The position numbers and the translations under genes are program-made. A stretch of 64,000 nt of DNA from Eopsaltria australis (lineage: Eukaryota; Chordata; Aves; Passeriformes; Petroicidae), in assembly GCA_034509425.1 (NCBI GenBank), contig JAVTVJ010000023.1, forward strand, positions 1,054,001 through 1,118,000, written 5' to 3'. Every line of letters starts with the position of its first letter. Position 1 is the stretch's first letter. Below the pieces are notes generated by a model. It was not told the DNA's origin and searched no databases. It was given only the letters and a program-made list of their open reading frames with translations. This document shows, piece by piece, positions 36,215 to 49,212 of the stretch.

Positions 36215-36474
36215 CCACAGAGCTGCTTATACCTGAGATTTAGATTGGATACTAGGAGGAAATTCTTTACTGGGAGGAAGGTGATCTCCTGGCAGAGGCT
36301 GCCCAGAAAAGCTGTGGCTGCCCCATCCCTGGAAGTGTTCATGTCCAGGTTGGATGGGGCTTGGAGCAACCTGGTCTAGTGGAAGGTGTCCCTGCCCATG
36401 GCAGGGGGTGGAATGAGATGGTCTTTAAGGTCCCTTCGAAACCCAACCACTCTGTGATTACATGATTCTATGAA
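36215..36474 (+). mobile_element. CR1 LINE 3' fragment
   Basis: 'attggatactaggaggaaattctttactgggagg', 'tggcagaggctgcccagaaaagctgtggctgccccatccctggaag', 'aggttggatggggcttggagcaacctggtctagtggaaggtgtccctgcccatgg' and 'ggtctttaaggtcccttcgaaacccaacc' give the full CR1 3' UTR in forward order, ending in 'tgattctatg'. It is the least diverged CR1 3' UTR in the window. It lies about 65 bases from an oppositely oriented CR1 piece. Confidence 0.95.
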
Positions 36475-38060
36475 CTCTCCTGGAATCCTCTTTCCTGGCC
36501 CTAAGCAGTGTGTCCTTTGGGAATGTTGTCCATCTGATCTGCCTTAGGAGGAGCTGCATGGCCAAGAGCATCACACAGGTCTCTGCTTGCAAAGAGGGGC
36601 TGTGGTGGTGCCTCAGACACAGAGAAGTCTGCACTGAATTTTGGCACTGTGCAGGACCAGCAGGGTGGGCAGCAGAGCTCTCACAGGCTGACAGAGCCAG
36701 CTCATGCTGCCAGCAGGGTAAATCTGCACAAAGAGCAGGGGTCCAGCCCAGACACGGATCTGATCTGGCCAGGCCACATTGTGCTGCATCATCTGCAAAC
36801 TAAATGGTTCAGAGACCACTTTGAACACATCTTCACTCTGCTGCAGGTTGCCTGGTGTCTATTTAGACCCAGTATACCAGCACTTGGAACACTGTCACTA
36901 CATGCAAACACTCTCCTATTTTGCCAGTGCTATCAGCTTTTGTGATTTTATGACAAATTTCCTGATATTTACTGTTTTCCTTTTGTTTCCCAGAAGATCC
37001 CATTTTTTAATGTCCTGTTGCATAAATAACTGAACTTTCATTCTGAGATAAAATGCAGTCTTCTGACTTGGGGTGGTATTTGAAAAGTCAGTTCCACAGA
37101 GCATCAATCAAGTTAAAACAAACAAACAAAAAACCAAACAGAAACCACACAAAACCAAAGCCCCTTGTATTATTTCAAATAATAAATAAAAGTGATTCTT
37201 GTTTTTTAGGGGGAGCTAGATCATGATGCTGTTTCTCCCTCAGCAGTCTTGGTTTTTGCCAGTGATATGCTGCTCTTTTGATCTTTATTTTTTTCTCTAG
37301 AAATTACAGGAAAAAGAAAAAAGCACCACTTTTCCTTCAGTGACAGACCACAAATCCTGATGTAGCATTCCTTTCCAAGGTTAAATTCTTCAGTTCTTCT
37401 CTCTGTGATTTTCCTCGCAAGAGTCAAGGGATATAATTTCCCATAGAATTTCCCAGAGATGGACCTGGCTGTCCTTCATTTCCCTGCACTGCTCTTCTCC
37501 ATGGCTCTTACCTATTTATCCCTCCTGCCCTTCTGTCCTCTGCTGGTTCCAAGAGATGTTTCTGGCAGTTGCAGGAGGTTTGCTGCCCTGCAGTATGTAG
37601 GGACAGGATGAAAATAAAAATACCATCTGCTTTCAGCAGCTTTGGTCACTTAGGTGATGGTGAGCATCCCCCCCTCCTGGTTCATAGGAAAAGGAAAGCG
37701 TGGGAGCTGGAATGGGTGGGGGATGCTATTTCTGCCAGTGTTGGGTACTGAATGTGTGATCACCTACCAGGACATATGGCAGCTACTTCCTGCAGCTCAT
37801 AATATCTCACATGAATCTTTTCTCATCTAGAACCACTGATCTTTTGACTCTTTCCATCAAGGGAAATAAAGGAGAAGACCACTTAGCAGCTGCTGTCTTC
37901 AATCTCTGTTCAAATGCTGATTGTAACAAAAGTAAGTTAGCCTTGTCATAATGCTTTTGAGCATGGAAGAATCTGCTGCCAATATTTCCTGGGCAGCATC
38001 TGAGCCTTGCCCTACTTGTACTGGGGATTTTAGACTTCTGTCATGGTAACCTGAACAAAT
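36475..38060. other. Unique non-coding DNA with one exon-like unit
   Basis: Includes an A-rich patch at about 37116-37165. An exon-like unit with two possible acceptors and a GTAAGT donor lies at 37831/37861-37931. There is no recognised gene. Confidence 0.5.
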
Positions 38061-38266
38061 CCTTCCTTCCTTCCTTCCTTCCTTCCTTCCTTCCTTCCTT
38101 CCTTCCTTCCTTCCTTCCTTCCTTCCTTCCTTCCTTCCTTCCTTCCTTCCTTCCTTACTTCCTTACTTCCTTCCTTCCTTCCTTCCTTCCTTCCTTCCTT
38201 CCTTCCTTCCTTCCTTCCTTCCTTCCTTCCTTCCTTCCTTCCTTCCTTCCTTCCTTCCTTCTTTCC
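38061..38266. repeat. (CTTC)n tetranucleotide microsatellite, about 205 bp
   Basis: An all-pyrimidine + strand run of CTTC units (about 50). It is interrupted only by two CTTA units near 38156-38166 and degenerate at its right end. The complement is GAAG and gives a false open frame with an EGRK-type peptide repeat at 38155-38406. Long mirror-symmetric purine/pyrimidine runs like this can form triplex DNA. Confidence 0.98.
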
Positions 38267-41200
38267 TCTCTCATACAGCAGAAATACAGAAATCTACCTG
38301 TTTTCAACAAGCAGCCTGAAAGTTCATAATTCCACACAGGTATCATGCGTCTTCCTTCTGTAATATCCCAAGTTTGAAGGACTTTAAAATTGATGGAAAG
38401 GACCAAGGCTTTACTCCATGTGACACCTTTCGAAACGTTAATTTGAAAGGGACAAAAACTCTCAATTATAAAAAAAGTGCCAAGCCCTTTGGGAATGATC
38501 TCCTAATTAAAGTTTGCTCTGATGACATTGTTTTTGCATATTTTGCGATTGGATCTGATGCTGATAGATTTGGAATAGGGTGGAGTTTCTGATGAATAGG
38601 GCAGAAGGGAAATTATTTCCTTCCTGCATTTGCAATTCAAATAAAACTCAGCAGAATTAATTGCTTGTGGTACAAATACTTGCTTTCTAAGTTGTAACTG
38701 CATTTGTGAAGGTTGACTTCCACCTCAGCTGCACACTTTCTCCAGCAGATGAGTCTCTATGAGAAAAAATTATTTGCAAACCTCATTGTTTGCACCAACA
38801 AAATGAGCAAAATAGACCTTTCTTCTAATATTATTTTAATCTTTACAACTTTGGAAACTTTGAAACTTTAATTCATGTGCTTTAGTGTTGTCTCACCTGT
38901 TAGAGGGAATCCTATAACGGAGCTTGGAGCATTACCATCTGAGCCCTTCTAACGGATGATTCAGCAGAGATAAAAATACAGGGTAATGAACCAATGTCCC
39001 ATTAGTGACCAGTCAAGGTCAGCAGCTTCCATAAACAGTTTAATCTCAGAAAGAAATTAAAAGAAATAAGGGTGCTGCTGTAATATGAGGAATTGATAGG
39101 TGCTTTAGTGCACATCACAGTGTGTTTACTGGAAGAACATTAATGGAAAGAGAACCAGGCTGTGAGCATTACAAGCTGACTGGAGGCAAAAATAACTGCA
39201 AAAATAAAAAGCTCTGGCTTTCTACAGGAGTAGCTGCACCTCAGCAAATAAATCCTTTTTTTTTTCCAGGTAGGTACTGAAGTATTTTGCATTTCTTCCC
39301 AGTGCCTGTAGTCATGGCCCTTTACAGACCTTTTCTGCTGCCCTTCTCCACTTCTCTCAGCTTCTCCTTGTACCTCAACACCAATCTACAACTGTTCATG
39401 TCACGAATTTCTCCTCTGAGGCTCCAATCTTTTGGAACACCCCTCCTCTGTCTCTGCCTCATTGACTTACACTGGCTCATCAAACATCCACTGAGAACAA
39501 GTATCTGTTTCCTTATCTAAATCACCTCATTGTTTCCTTCCTCTCAATGATGATTTATCTCCATATTTAATTAATTACCTCGTTGGTTTTTGAGGAACAG
39601 TTCTTCTGCAGGGTGCCACATAAAATGAAGCTTTTTAGAAGGTTTACAGGTGGAAGAAGAAGGATGGTAAAAGCTTCAATTTTTGTTTCTGCAGCATTCC
39701 AGCTGCATTTCTGTGAAGCAAGTGCCCAGTTTTCCATCCTGTAGAAACTGGTGAAGAAGAGAACATGGTCTGGAAATGTTTTCTGGGAATTTTACATGTT
39801 TCATCTCCCTGGATGCAGACACCCACATTTATGACAAGTGTTGTCACCCTGGCTGCCTCTGTATTGAGACATTTTTAGAGCAATATCCTTCCCATTCTAA
39901 AGCAAAACAAGTCAGATTAAGTTTCCTTAAAGTCCTTTTTCTTTTTCTTCCATTTACCTGTAAGAAAAGACCTAAGTGTTGACTTACTCCAGTTTGCACA
40001 TCTGCCCTGTAGAACTCCAGACTGAAGGGTCTTGCCTGTGGCACCTTTTTGTGAATCTTCTTTTCCAGAGGAAAAAAAAAATCATTAAGAGGAATACAAA
40101 GAAATACAAGGAACAGCTGTACTGAGAAGTTATTAAAATGAAAGCTGAGAAGCATCTGGGAGACTCAGAGGTCAGACATGCTGAACCAAGCACGAGGGCA
40201 GTGACACCTTCACTGCAAAAGCTTCGTTTGCATAGCACATCAAGGGTAGTAGCTGCCTGAGTCCCACGTGGGAGGCACTCTGGACTGTGAGTTTTGGCTC
40301 CTTGCTTTCATTTCTGAGAGATAATGAGGAAGAAAAGATGCAACAAGCTTTCATTAAAAAAGGCAAGAAGCCCATGTGGCCTGATTCGTATTTTTAATAC
40401 AGGGCGTGCATGCTGTTGTAGAACTCCTGATTAATTACATGTTTTCATCTAACTAGCAACAAAAGCTTCATGCTGGGGTGAAAAATAGGATGAACAATCT
40501 CATCAGTAAAGCTGTGGACAAATTTAGCACATGAAGTTAAAGTCAAATCTGCATTCCATCAACCCCAGTGAAAGAAAAATAACCTTTGAGGAAAACCCTT
40601 GAAGACTTTAGTAGACCTTAGTCTTTCCACCCTCTTTAATTATGTTGCCCTCTGCCTAATCATGCCCTAGAAGTGTTATAATGCTTAGCAACTTCTTTGG
40701 CCTTCAAAATGAGTCTGCCCATATTGAATTCTGACTTTTTATGTCTTCCTCAGATTTAATTCTGAATCAGGGCATAAAAGCTGCAGCCACAGATTCTCCT
40801 GGAGGATTTGACAGAACATTGTGAAAGAACACTTGGTTTTGTCTTTATTGCAGCACACATGAGTGCCTCCATCTCGTTAATGCAGGAAATGTGTTATCTG
40901 AGGGAGGGGACCTTGGCAGCTTGGAACATCAGTGCTGTGCTTTAGAGACCCCATTTTTTTCATTTTATCTATTAGATGGCAAGGCAAATTAAATGTCTCA
41001 TCATGATGAAATAACAGATTCTCCAAATGTGTCCATTTGGCAAGAAAATTGTGTATTTTTGTCAGTGCACTAGCCCCAGTCCCACAAGGGGATGGACTGG
41101 CTTCCAAGCTGTAATAAAGGAAGTGACAAGCTGGGCTCATTGTTGCTGGGCTCTGTGCTGAAAGCATTTATTTTGTTGCTTTCACAGGAGATCTTTCCTT

Positions 41201-41584
41201 GAAAACTTTTCCATCTAGAAGCCTTCTCCATCCACAGCAATGTTAGCTGTGGAAGGAGGCAAAGGAGCATCTGTGCTGTTTCCTGCCCCTTCTGTGAAAC
41301 TGCTCTTATTTGAGTCAGTGCTTTTCCCTCCTCATGGCCTTATTCTGTTTGCAGACTCCCTCACAGCTGAGCATTCTGCAACATCTAATCAGTGATTTTC
41401 TAACACTGCTACTAATTGCTTGTGCCTGTGCCAATACTTCAGTGCCTGGTAAACCCTTGAATCTGAAAACTTGTGAAATCTGAGTGAGCTCCTAATTCCA
41501 CATCCCCACACTCTCTTCATCCCTTTCTTTCCTCCAAGATCACATTTTCCACTCCCATATTTTAGGCTGCCTCTTAAAGCAGGA
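38267..41584. other. Unique non-coding DNA
   Basis: No repeat or gene recognised. Frames up to 103 codons are present on both strands without recognisable content. A TC-rich acceptor-like tract near 39255-39270 has no donor partner. Confidence 0.55.
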
Positions 41585-41745
41585 GTACTAAGCCTGCCAG
41601 AGTTCAAGAAATGTTTGGACACTCAGGGACATGTGGGGATCCTTGGGGCAGTTCTGTGCAGGAACAGGAGTTGGACTTTGATTATCCTAGTGGGCCCCTT
41701 CCAACTCAGGGTATTCTATGTTTCTGTGTTTCAATGTTTTTATAT
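41585..41745 (+). mobile_element. CR1 LINE 3' fragment
   Basis: 'ctgccagagttcaagaaatgtttggacactcagggacatgtggggatcc', 'ctgtgcaggaacaggagttggactttgattatcctagtgggccccttccaactcagggtattctatg' matches the 3' end of the CR1 subtype that ends in 'CAACTCAGGATATTCTATG'. It is a different subtype from the copy at 36215. Confidence 0.92.
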
Positions 41746-44451
41746 TTACAAGGCCCATCCACTGAAGAAATAGGATGTGAAACTGAAGGAGGGGTCCTGG
41801 AAAGTTTTAATTCCAGTTGGGGACATTTCTTTTCCTGAGAGTTCTAAGCTGAGGAACTGATATAAAAGCCATTATTTTGTCCTTTACTCTCTATTCCACA
41901 CTCTTGAAATTTTTTAACAACAGTCATGTCATGTCCTGGCTGGAAAAGAGCATCAGCCTGTGCCTCAAGGCCTGTGGCCCCACTAAACCCCATCTCCACC
42001 AGAATCCTGCAGCACCAGTGAGCTCTACCAGGGGTTTGACAGCCCTGATTTCAGCTGGCTGCTATGTCCTGCAGGGACTGGGGTATCAAATCTGAACATC
42101 CTGCTCTATATCACTGAGATAATCAGGGCAGGCCTGCCCCATGAGTGTGCAGAGACTTGAGCAGCTCTTCAGATGGAAGTGCTGAATGCTTAGACCTTCG
42201 GCAGCTTTGGCACCTCTGCACTTGTTCCAAAGCACGATGTACCCCAGCCCTTAATAAGAGGGAAGGAGCATATTTGAAGGACTAAAGACAAAGGACAAAG
42301 TTTTTCAACCCTGCCACCCTGACACAGGGTCTCCATGGCAGCTGTAGGTTCTCGAGAATAAACGTAACACTGTGGACATCACAAAGACCCAGCACAGTTA
42401 GCTCTGACTGGACTCAGAGACAGATGCAGGTTTGTTTTGAAATTCACAAAACAAAATGTACCTGTTCTGCAACAAGAACTCAGGCTCCCCTTTCCCCCCA
42501 CTTGAGGAGAGGAGAGCAGCACATTCAGGCTCTCCATGATCAGACCTGTCACAGGAGGATGGAAATCTCTAATTGGAGAGACAGGAGCAGGCAACAGGCA
42601 ACCATGGAAAGACTGGAAGACAAGGTCAAGGTGAGATTTGAGCTTTTTAAAAAAAGAAAATATTCTAATGTGCTCCTTTTCTTCTCAAAGTGTACTTTTC
42701 TCTCTCTTAAGTGCATCTGAAGGTTATGTAGTAGACAAACAGATCCAGGAATAACTGACATCCTCATCCTTAACACCCTTGTACTATCTCAAATTCATCT
42801 GCACTTGGTTTTTTTCTGTGGTATATAATAAATTATTTAAATAGAAAATGTTAAATAAGCTGGAGGTTTTTTTCTGCTTTTATGAAAAAACGGCCCAGAA
42901 AATCTGCAAAGAACAATAAACAAAATTTTATTTCTCCCCACCGCATTTTTTATGTTCTCCTGGGTAGATTCACTCCTGGTTTCTCTCAAAAATTTCAGTA
43001 CAGTGTCACAATTATATTTTAAAATTGAAACTATTTTTTTTTGGGTTTTATTTTCAGTTCCAGTGTGCCTCATGCTATAGAAGGTAACAAAGAAATAGAG
43101 GTGAGAAGGATGGATGATGGCAATAGGTTCCAAGTATCATTTAGTGAGCACTAAGCTGCATCCAGAGGTACTTAGACTGCCAAGGAAGGATATACCTAGA
43201 AGAGGTGCATGTACTGACTCCTTTTTGCATTATAAAGTGCTGAATTCTGTTTTCTGGCTTATCAATTTACAATCAATATGTTGGATGGATATAATTTAGA
43301 GCATCAGCTGGGCTGTTCCTGCTCTTTATATGAAATACACATTGTGTCTGTCCTGAAACCCAAAGTTTTTAGACCTGACTTCACTTGGATTAACTTCTTA
43401 AAGCAAATTTGTTGTTCACTTTTCCTTAGATAACATCCAGTTTCATTTGATATGTATCTAATTAATGTCTATAAAGTTGGCTGAGTTGTGTTCTTCAAAA
43501 GATTTTAATTTAGATTAATTTGTTTCAATAGAATTGCTAATTAATAGCTTGTGTGGAAGATGATGCTTTGTTTTGTCCATAGGCAAGGAGAAAAGGTCCA
43601 TCTCATGGAAAAACTTTTAATAAATATGAAAAGAAACACTGAAAAATATTTAGAATACGGTATTTCACTAAGAAATACCATTAAGTGTTTGGCTATTTAA
43701 ACCAGGCCATCTCTGTTTAGTGTAACTCCATTAGATTTTATGACGTCTTTATTAGATCAGTCTTATAATATTTACACAAAATCTTATTTTTTTAGAAAAG
43801 GACACAAATCTTCAAAGGCTTCAGAAACTTGCTGAATGGAGTAAAACATTCAAGTTTCTTTGATCAAATGAAACAAAAGTCCTTGGTTTTCTGTCCTCTA
43901 AAAGGGTAGTAAAGTGGTTGGGAGCTTTGGTGCATGAGAAATTTTTACTAGTTTATAATGCACTTCCTTATTTATTGTGATGCCAACTTTTTAATTTTGG
44001 GAGAACTATCATCTTTTATGATCCTATTGACCATCATTTTTTCAAAACTTGGCCTTATAAATCCTGGTGAAGCTTTTATATAAATCTATTTAGAAATTTT
44101 AATGACATATACAGCTTCAATGATGAAAAAGGCATTCCCTGCATTTAATATTACTGAACACAAGGCTGCAACCATTAATCCATTCTCTTGAGCTGTCTTC
44201 TGCAATGCTTTTTTGAAAGAGGGGGAATAAAGTTATTTCTTTAACAAGATGTTGTTGACAGCCAGAATGAATTACAGTTACAGTCATGTAGATGACTCCA
44301 GAATCCCCCTCTCTTCCCAGTGCTTTTGTCTTCCAACTTACCTTGGCTCACAGGCCATTTGCCATGGACTTATCTGCATTTTAGGGTTAAATAACATATG
44401 TCAATTTAAAATTATGGATTATGGAGGTGGCAGTGTTAAAACTCTAATTGT

Positions 44452-44475
44452 GTGTATATATATACATATATATAA
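44452..44475. repeat. Short alternating (TA)n tract
   Basis: GTGTATATATATACATATATATA, an imperfect alternating pyrimidine-purine run. Confidence 0.85.
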
Positions 44476-44772
44476 ACTCCATTCTTTCCCATCTGTACTG
44501 AAATTTACTGAAATTATTTTACTGAAATGTTGGCCCAACAGAGTATTAAACACTCTAACTGTTCTGACTTCAGCTTGTTAAGGTTCTTAATTAGTGGCAA
44601 CTATTTTTACTCATAAGGGAGTAAAATAACTTTTGTTATGATGTTGACTCAAAACAGAAAAAAGTGTTTAAAAGTATTTAGTTAAAAAAGTGGAATTTTT
44701 TGAGTGAGATTAAAAATAATATTTTAAGAAGATGAGGGGGGGTTTGGGTTGCATTTAGGGAGGGAGAAGGCA

Positions 44773-44822
44773 GTTTGTTTGTTTGTTTGTGTTTGTTTGG
44801 GTTTGTTTTGGTTTGTTTTTTA
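44773..44822. repeat. (GTTT)n-type repeat
   Basis: GTTT units with G-rich slips (GTTTG, GGTTT). The 60-codon frame across it is not a gene. Confidence 0.85.
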
Positions 44823-46822
44823 AGAGAAAACACTAGGGGAAAGCAATGGCTCCCTTGGTCACTGCTTTTGTCATTCCAAGAGCCAAGCATGTACTCTCCA
44901 TCCACAGAATTTTCATTCCATACTCAAGACCAGAAGGTAAACTCGAATAAAACATAGGATAAGTTTATTCCCTATGGACCAGATTCTGATCCTTCTGCAG
45001 AGCCCTCTATCATCTTCTGTTCAAAACTACTGAACTGTCATTGCCACACAATTTTATTGTTCAAAAGTGTGTTTATAAACACATTGAGATGTTAAATGGA
45101 AATGAATGCAACATTTTTCTCCCAGAGATTTTTTTTTTTAAATATATCTAAAAAATTTAGAATTGCAAGTCTCAATTGACCTTGTTAGAACTTGTTTTTC
45201 CTGTTCATGGAGGCTGGTTCCCCCCTGTGTATCTTTACAAGAGATTTCCATAAGTCTAAATATACTTCTAAAAATGACAGATCCAGCATAAAATATCCTG
45301 TGATGAAAGGGGAAATTTAATTTTGCCACACCAGCCATGTCAAGCGATGGTGTATGTTAATTTCTTCTATAGATGAAGTGACATGGAATTAAATGATGGC
45401 TACAAGGGAAGGGAGTGGAGGAAGCATTTTGGAGAAGTGAGGTGGGAGAATGAGTGAGGTCTGTGCCATGTGGAGGAGATAAGATGGAAAAGAAAGATTT
45501 AGCATGTCTAGATTTCTGATGATGGCTAAACCTTACAGTTCAGGAGTCATTCAGCAAGACTTCTTGTGCTAAAGGAACCACAGTCCAATGAAATGGGTAT
45601 TTTTTTCTTGAGCATTACTCCAGCACAGATCATTGTGAGCTCTAATTAATAAGTAAACAGTATGTTCCTCCTATTCCCCCCGGCTTATGGTAAAAGGAAT
45701 GCAGCAGAAGACATTTTTCATAATCTAAAGCCTATGTTGCCATGTTAACTATGTTTAAGCATTGAAATATTGATTGAAGAGAGTTTTGAGTTAAGAGCAG
45801 GAAGTATATAATGGTGTGTTTAAAGAAAAGGCAGGTTTGATGAGTACTTTTCAAGTATGATTTTCCACTGTGAAAATATTGCAAAGTATTTAAATAATGA
45901 AACTGGAGCAAGAATTGCAAGTTTATTTTCTCACATTCTCCACATATCCCAAGGCAATACAGATGTCACATCTTCACTGTTTCCCTGCTCCCTAAAAATT
46001 ACCTCAGCATTAAAAGGCAAATGTCTACTTAATATTTATACAAAGAAAGACTCTGATGGGTAACATTTCATCTGAAATGCTTTCTCGTTAGAGAAATTGC
46101 ATAAGGAACATAACGCCTTGCAAGTCTATCTAGGCCAGAAGTCTAATCAAATTAACACCACTTCAGTGCTAATGAAGACTGGTAGTCATTCACCTTAATT
46201 AGCCATTCTGAATAAATGTATTTTTAGCACCATGCCATTTAGGTAGCTCAGTTTTTTGATCCTGTCCAACTTCTCGTGACCTCTGAGAAGTTACAGAAGC
46301 AGAAGGAGCATCAGCAGAGGAAGAAGTTTTGATGTCCCCCTTTCACTCCTAAGAAGAACCAGGTCATGTCCTTGCTGAGAGTGTTCCCAATATAAAATGC
46401 AGATGATCACAGTTATAATCTGCTATATTTGAAATGCTGGATGGGGCTTGCAGATTGGGGTCTGCACATTCCCAGTGGGATCTGTGGCTGCTGGGAGCTG
46501 CAAATCCAATTGTACAGCAGCAAGAGAGATGGCCAGGGAGTTTGCATAGGCATTGGCCTCACCTACCAGTCTCTTACTCATTCTGAGTTTTCCTTTGGAA
46601 AGGGGAGGTTTGCTGTATGTTATAAAGCTGTAAATGGACACCTTCTATAAAAAGAAATATCATGCATATGAATGTGGATATTTGTTTCACAGCAAGCATG
46701 CCCAAGTGGGCTCCAGACCATAGTTGTTTTTAAAATGTTGGAAAATTCATAATATTTTAATCTTAGTGGCATTTGGCTTTTGTTTGATTATATTAATTAT
46801 AGTTGGATTTTTTTTCATATAT

Positions 46823-46908
46823 TTACAGAATGGTTTGGGTTGGAAGGGACCTCAAATGCCATCTGGTTCCAAACACCCTGCCATGGGCAGGGAACCTCTC
46901 AGTAGAAG
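46823..46908 (-). mobile_element. CR1 LINE 3' fragment, short
   Basis: 'ttacagaatggtttgggttggaagggacctcaaatgccatctggttcc' and 'ctgccatgggcagggaacctctc' are reversed CR1 3' UTR. About 85 bases are present, truncated soon after the 3' end. Confidence 0.92.
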
Positions 46909-49159
46909 ACAAGACTCAGTACCAGTTTTTTTTTAATAAAGCACAAACAATGCAGGTTCATTGCAATCAATTACAGGAGCATTTCAGTTTACTTAACAAC
47001 TGTGAGTTCCATTTTAGCTGCAGAATTCAATCCACACAATTAAGATGAAATGAGGTGTTCAGTACTTGCTCAGATTCAAATGCAAATATATCCCTTTAGC
47101 TTTACTAAGAACTTGACAGGCATTACATGGAGAAAATAGGCTTGAAACAGTTGGAGAGAGGTTTGTTTCACTTCCATGATTTTTCATTGATCTGCTCACA
47201 GTTTTTAAGACAGGAAGAAGACAGGCTGGGGATCTTCCTGTTCACGTGTTCCAGAGGGAAACCCTTTCAAGCTGTCATTTAAAGCAAATGCTCTGCTGAA
47301 TATGGATTTTATTTTTATCAGATAGGGATTTGGTATTATTATGAATTAATGTTACAAACCCAGTCTCTCATTCCTTCTTCTTTATAGAGAATATTCATTC
47401 TTTCGGAAGAAAAATCTTCCAACATTTGTAACTCGAATGATGATTCTATAAATTCTTTTTTCACCGTCCTGTATGTATCATTCTGTGCAGATGCAGTGAT
47501 AATCCTTAATGTATGGATATCTTCAGATATATGGACAAGATTTGCTAAAATAAAATAAAAATATCATTATTTAATGATTTCGGTTCAGAAAAGGAGAATC
47601 CTGCTATATAAATTTTCTCTGGCAGTAAAGCAAATTATGATTTTCCTTACCACAAATAAATCTTCCCATGGCAGTCTTTGCAGGGATTGCAAGATATATG
47701 GATTCAGATTGCAGGTCCAACATGAATTTAGACACTAAAAATGACTCTTAAGGAAAAAGAAATGCCTAAGGAATGGGATAGAGATGGTAGAGGTGCTGCC
47801 ATTTCTGTGCAGAATCTCAGAGCTTTTGACAATAATATCTTTATTCCTTCCTCCCACAATGATGAAGCAGCAGAACAAATGGAGGAAGCTGTCCTGTCTG
47901 ACTGGCTTTCAAATTAAGGAGAGAAGGAAATCAGTGTTTCATGACATTAAACTGGGTCTTGTTAACTGCTCAGGGAATTGTCCTGGCATATCCCTTCTCT
48001 GATGCTGACTCATTCTTGCCCCTTGATTCCATCATTGCAGACGTCTCAGGATTATTCAATTCTTTCAGACATCTCCATGACTAAAATTTGACTAAAGTTT
48101 GCAGATAACTCACTGTCAGAGCTTTTACTCAGTGTTCCAGGAAAGAAGTAATTTTAAGTAACATCTTGTACCTCTAAAAATTGGGATCCTCAGGTATCTT
48201 ATTATATTTGTCCCATGACTTTTGTTCCCACACATTTGGAATTGTCACACTGAAACCGGTATGGTCTCCACTATGTATGACTGCAAAAAGGTAGAGGATG
48301 CCAGGTAAAATGCACATCTTTATCCATAAAAAACTTTCTGTATCATTCCTAACATGTTGTGTGGTTTATTTTTGCAATTGTATTGTTTTGAGGAGGAAGG
48401 TTAATACATATTTTAGTTCCTACAAAAAACACAGAGCTGAGAATCTGACATTGTCTGGTTAAAAAAGACTGGAGGATTTTTACATAGTTACAGTTTTTGG
48501 GAAAAAAGTGAGTCAAAACTTGCAAAGGGAGGAAATACCATTTCTTAGACATTCTTATTGACAGCTGAAAAATAGACAAGCTTTTGCTTTCGCTGGGACT
48601 TTGGTTCTAAAGCAGAACCAGAGAGCCTCAAGCTAAGCAGAGTTTGGAAACTGCTCTGGATGTAACTTAATTATGTTAGCTGATTAGACAATTTCAAAGA
48701 AAAAAGGCAGTTGGTATCTGAGTAGAGCAGGGTTCTTAATCAGAACAGAAATAATAACATTTGTAGCCCCTGTGGTTAGTAGAGATAGAAAGGCAGGTAA
48801 TTATAGCACAAAAGCTAGTGACTAGCTGGAATGAGATTTGAGGGAAATTACTACGTGTCAGATCACCGTGCCTCTATTAATACAATTATTTTTGACATCC
48901 AATAGGGTTATGATTGTGTTTCCAGGCATAGTTTTGAAGTTTGTTGCTAAATGTTTCATAAACAAGATGGAGATATTGTACACATAGAAAATACCTGGAG
49001 GTAACATGGTGTTTTTCACTGGGTCATTTGCATTGACCAATTCCATGATGGTGCACAGTCACAGCTTGGATTGACCCTTGCCATTTTCATGAGTATCCTG
49101 ATGCCATGAATGAGTTATTTCTCATTTGGGGACTCACTGCTTGTTCATATGAGGTATAC
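46909..49159. other. Unique AT-rich non-coding DNA
   Basis: No repeats or supported exons. All open frames are under 85 codons. Confidence 0.55.
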
Positions 49160-49212
49160 AAGGTCTTCATCTCAAAGGTCTTTTCCAACCTAGTTGATTC
49201 TGTGGTTCTGGG
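49160..49212 (+). mobile_element. CR1 3' tail remnant
   Basis: 'aaggtcttttccaacctagttgattctgtggttctg' corresponds to the final bases of the CR1 3' UTR and its octamer tail. About 50 bases are present. Confidence 0.6.

Larger units (their letters stand above)
41746..46822. other. Long repeat-poor, AT-rich non-coding stretch
   Basis: About 5 kb without a LINE copy. It contains an alternating TA run at 44452-44475 and a GTTT-rich run at 44773-44822. Blocks at 43430-43560 and 46080-46220 have clusters of TAATTA/ATTAA cores and look like candidate conserved non-coding elements, which I cannot test here. There is no gene. Confidence 0.5.

Noticed and set aside
38155..38406. Minus-strand frame with an EGRK peptide repeat
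   Set aside because: It is a translation of the CTTC microsatellite.
42549..42628. + strand frame ending MERLEDKVK at AAG|GTGAGA
   Set aside because: The donor is good, but no acceptor or promoter is visible and the peptide is too short to judge.
44342..44373. Minus-strand 32-base unit with AAG|GTAAGT donor
   Set aside because: The acceptor lacks a pyrimidine tract and there is no partner exon.
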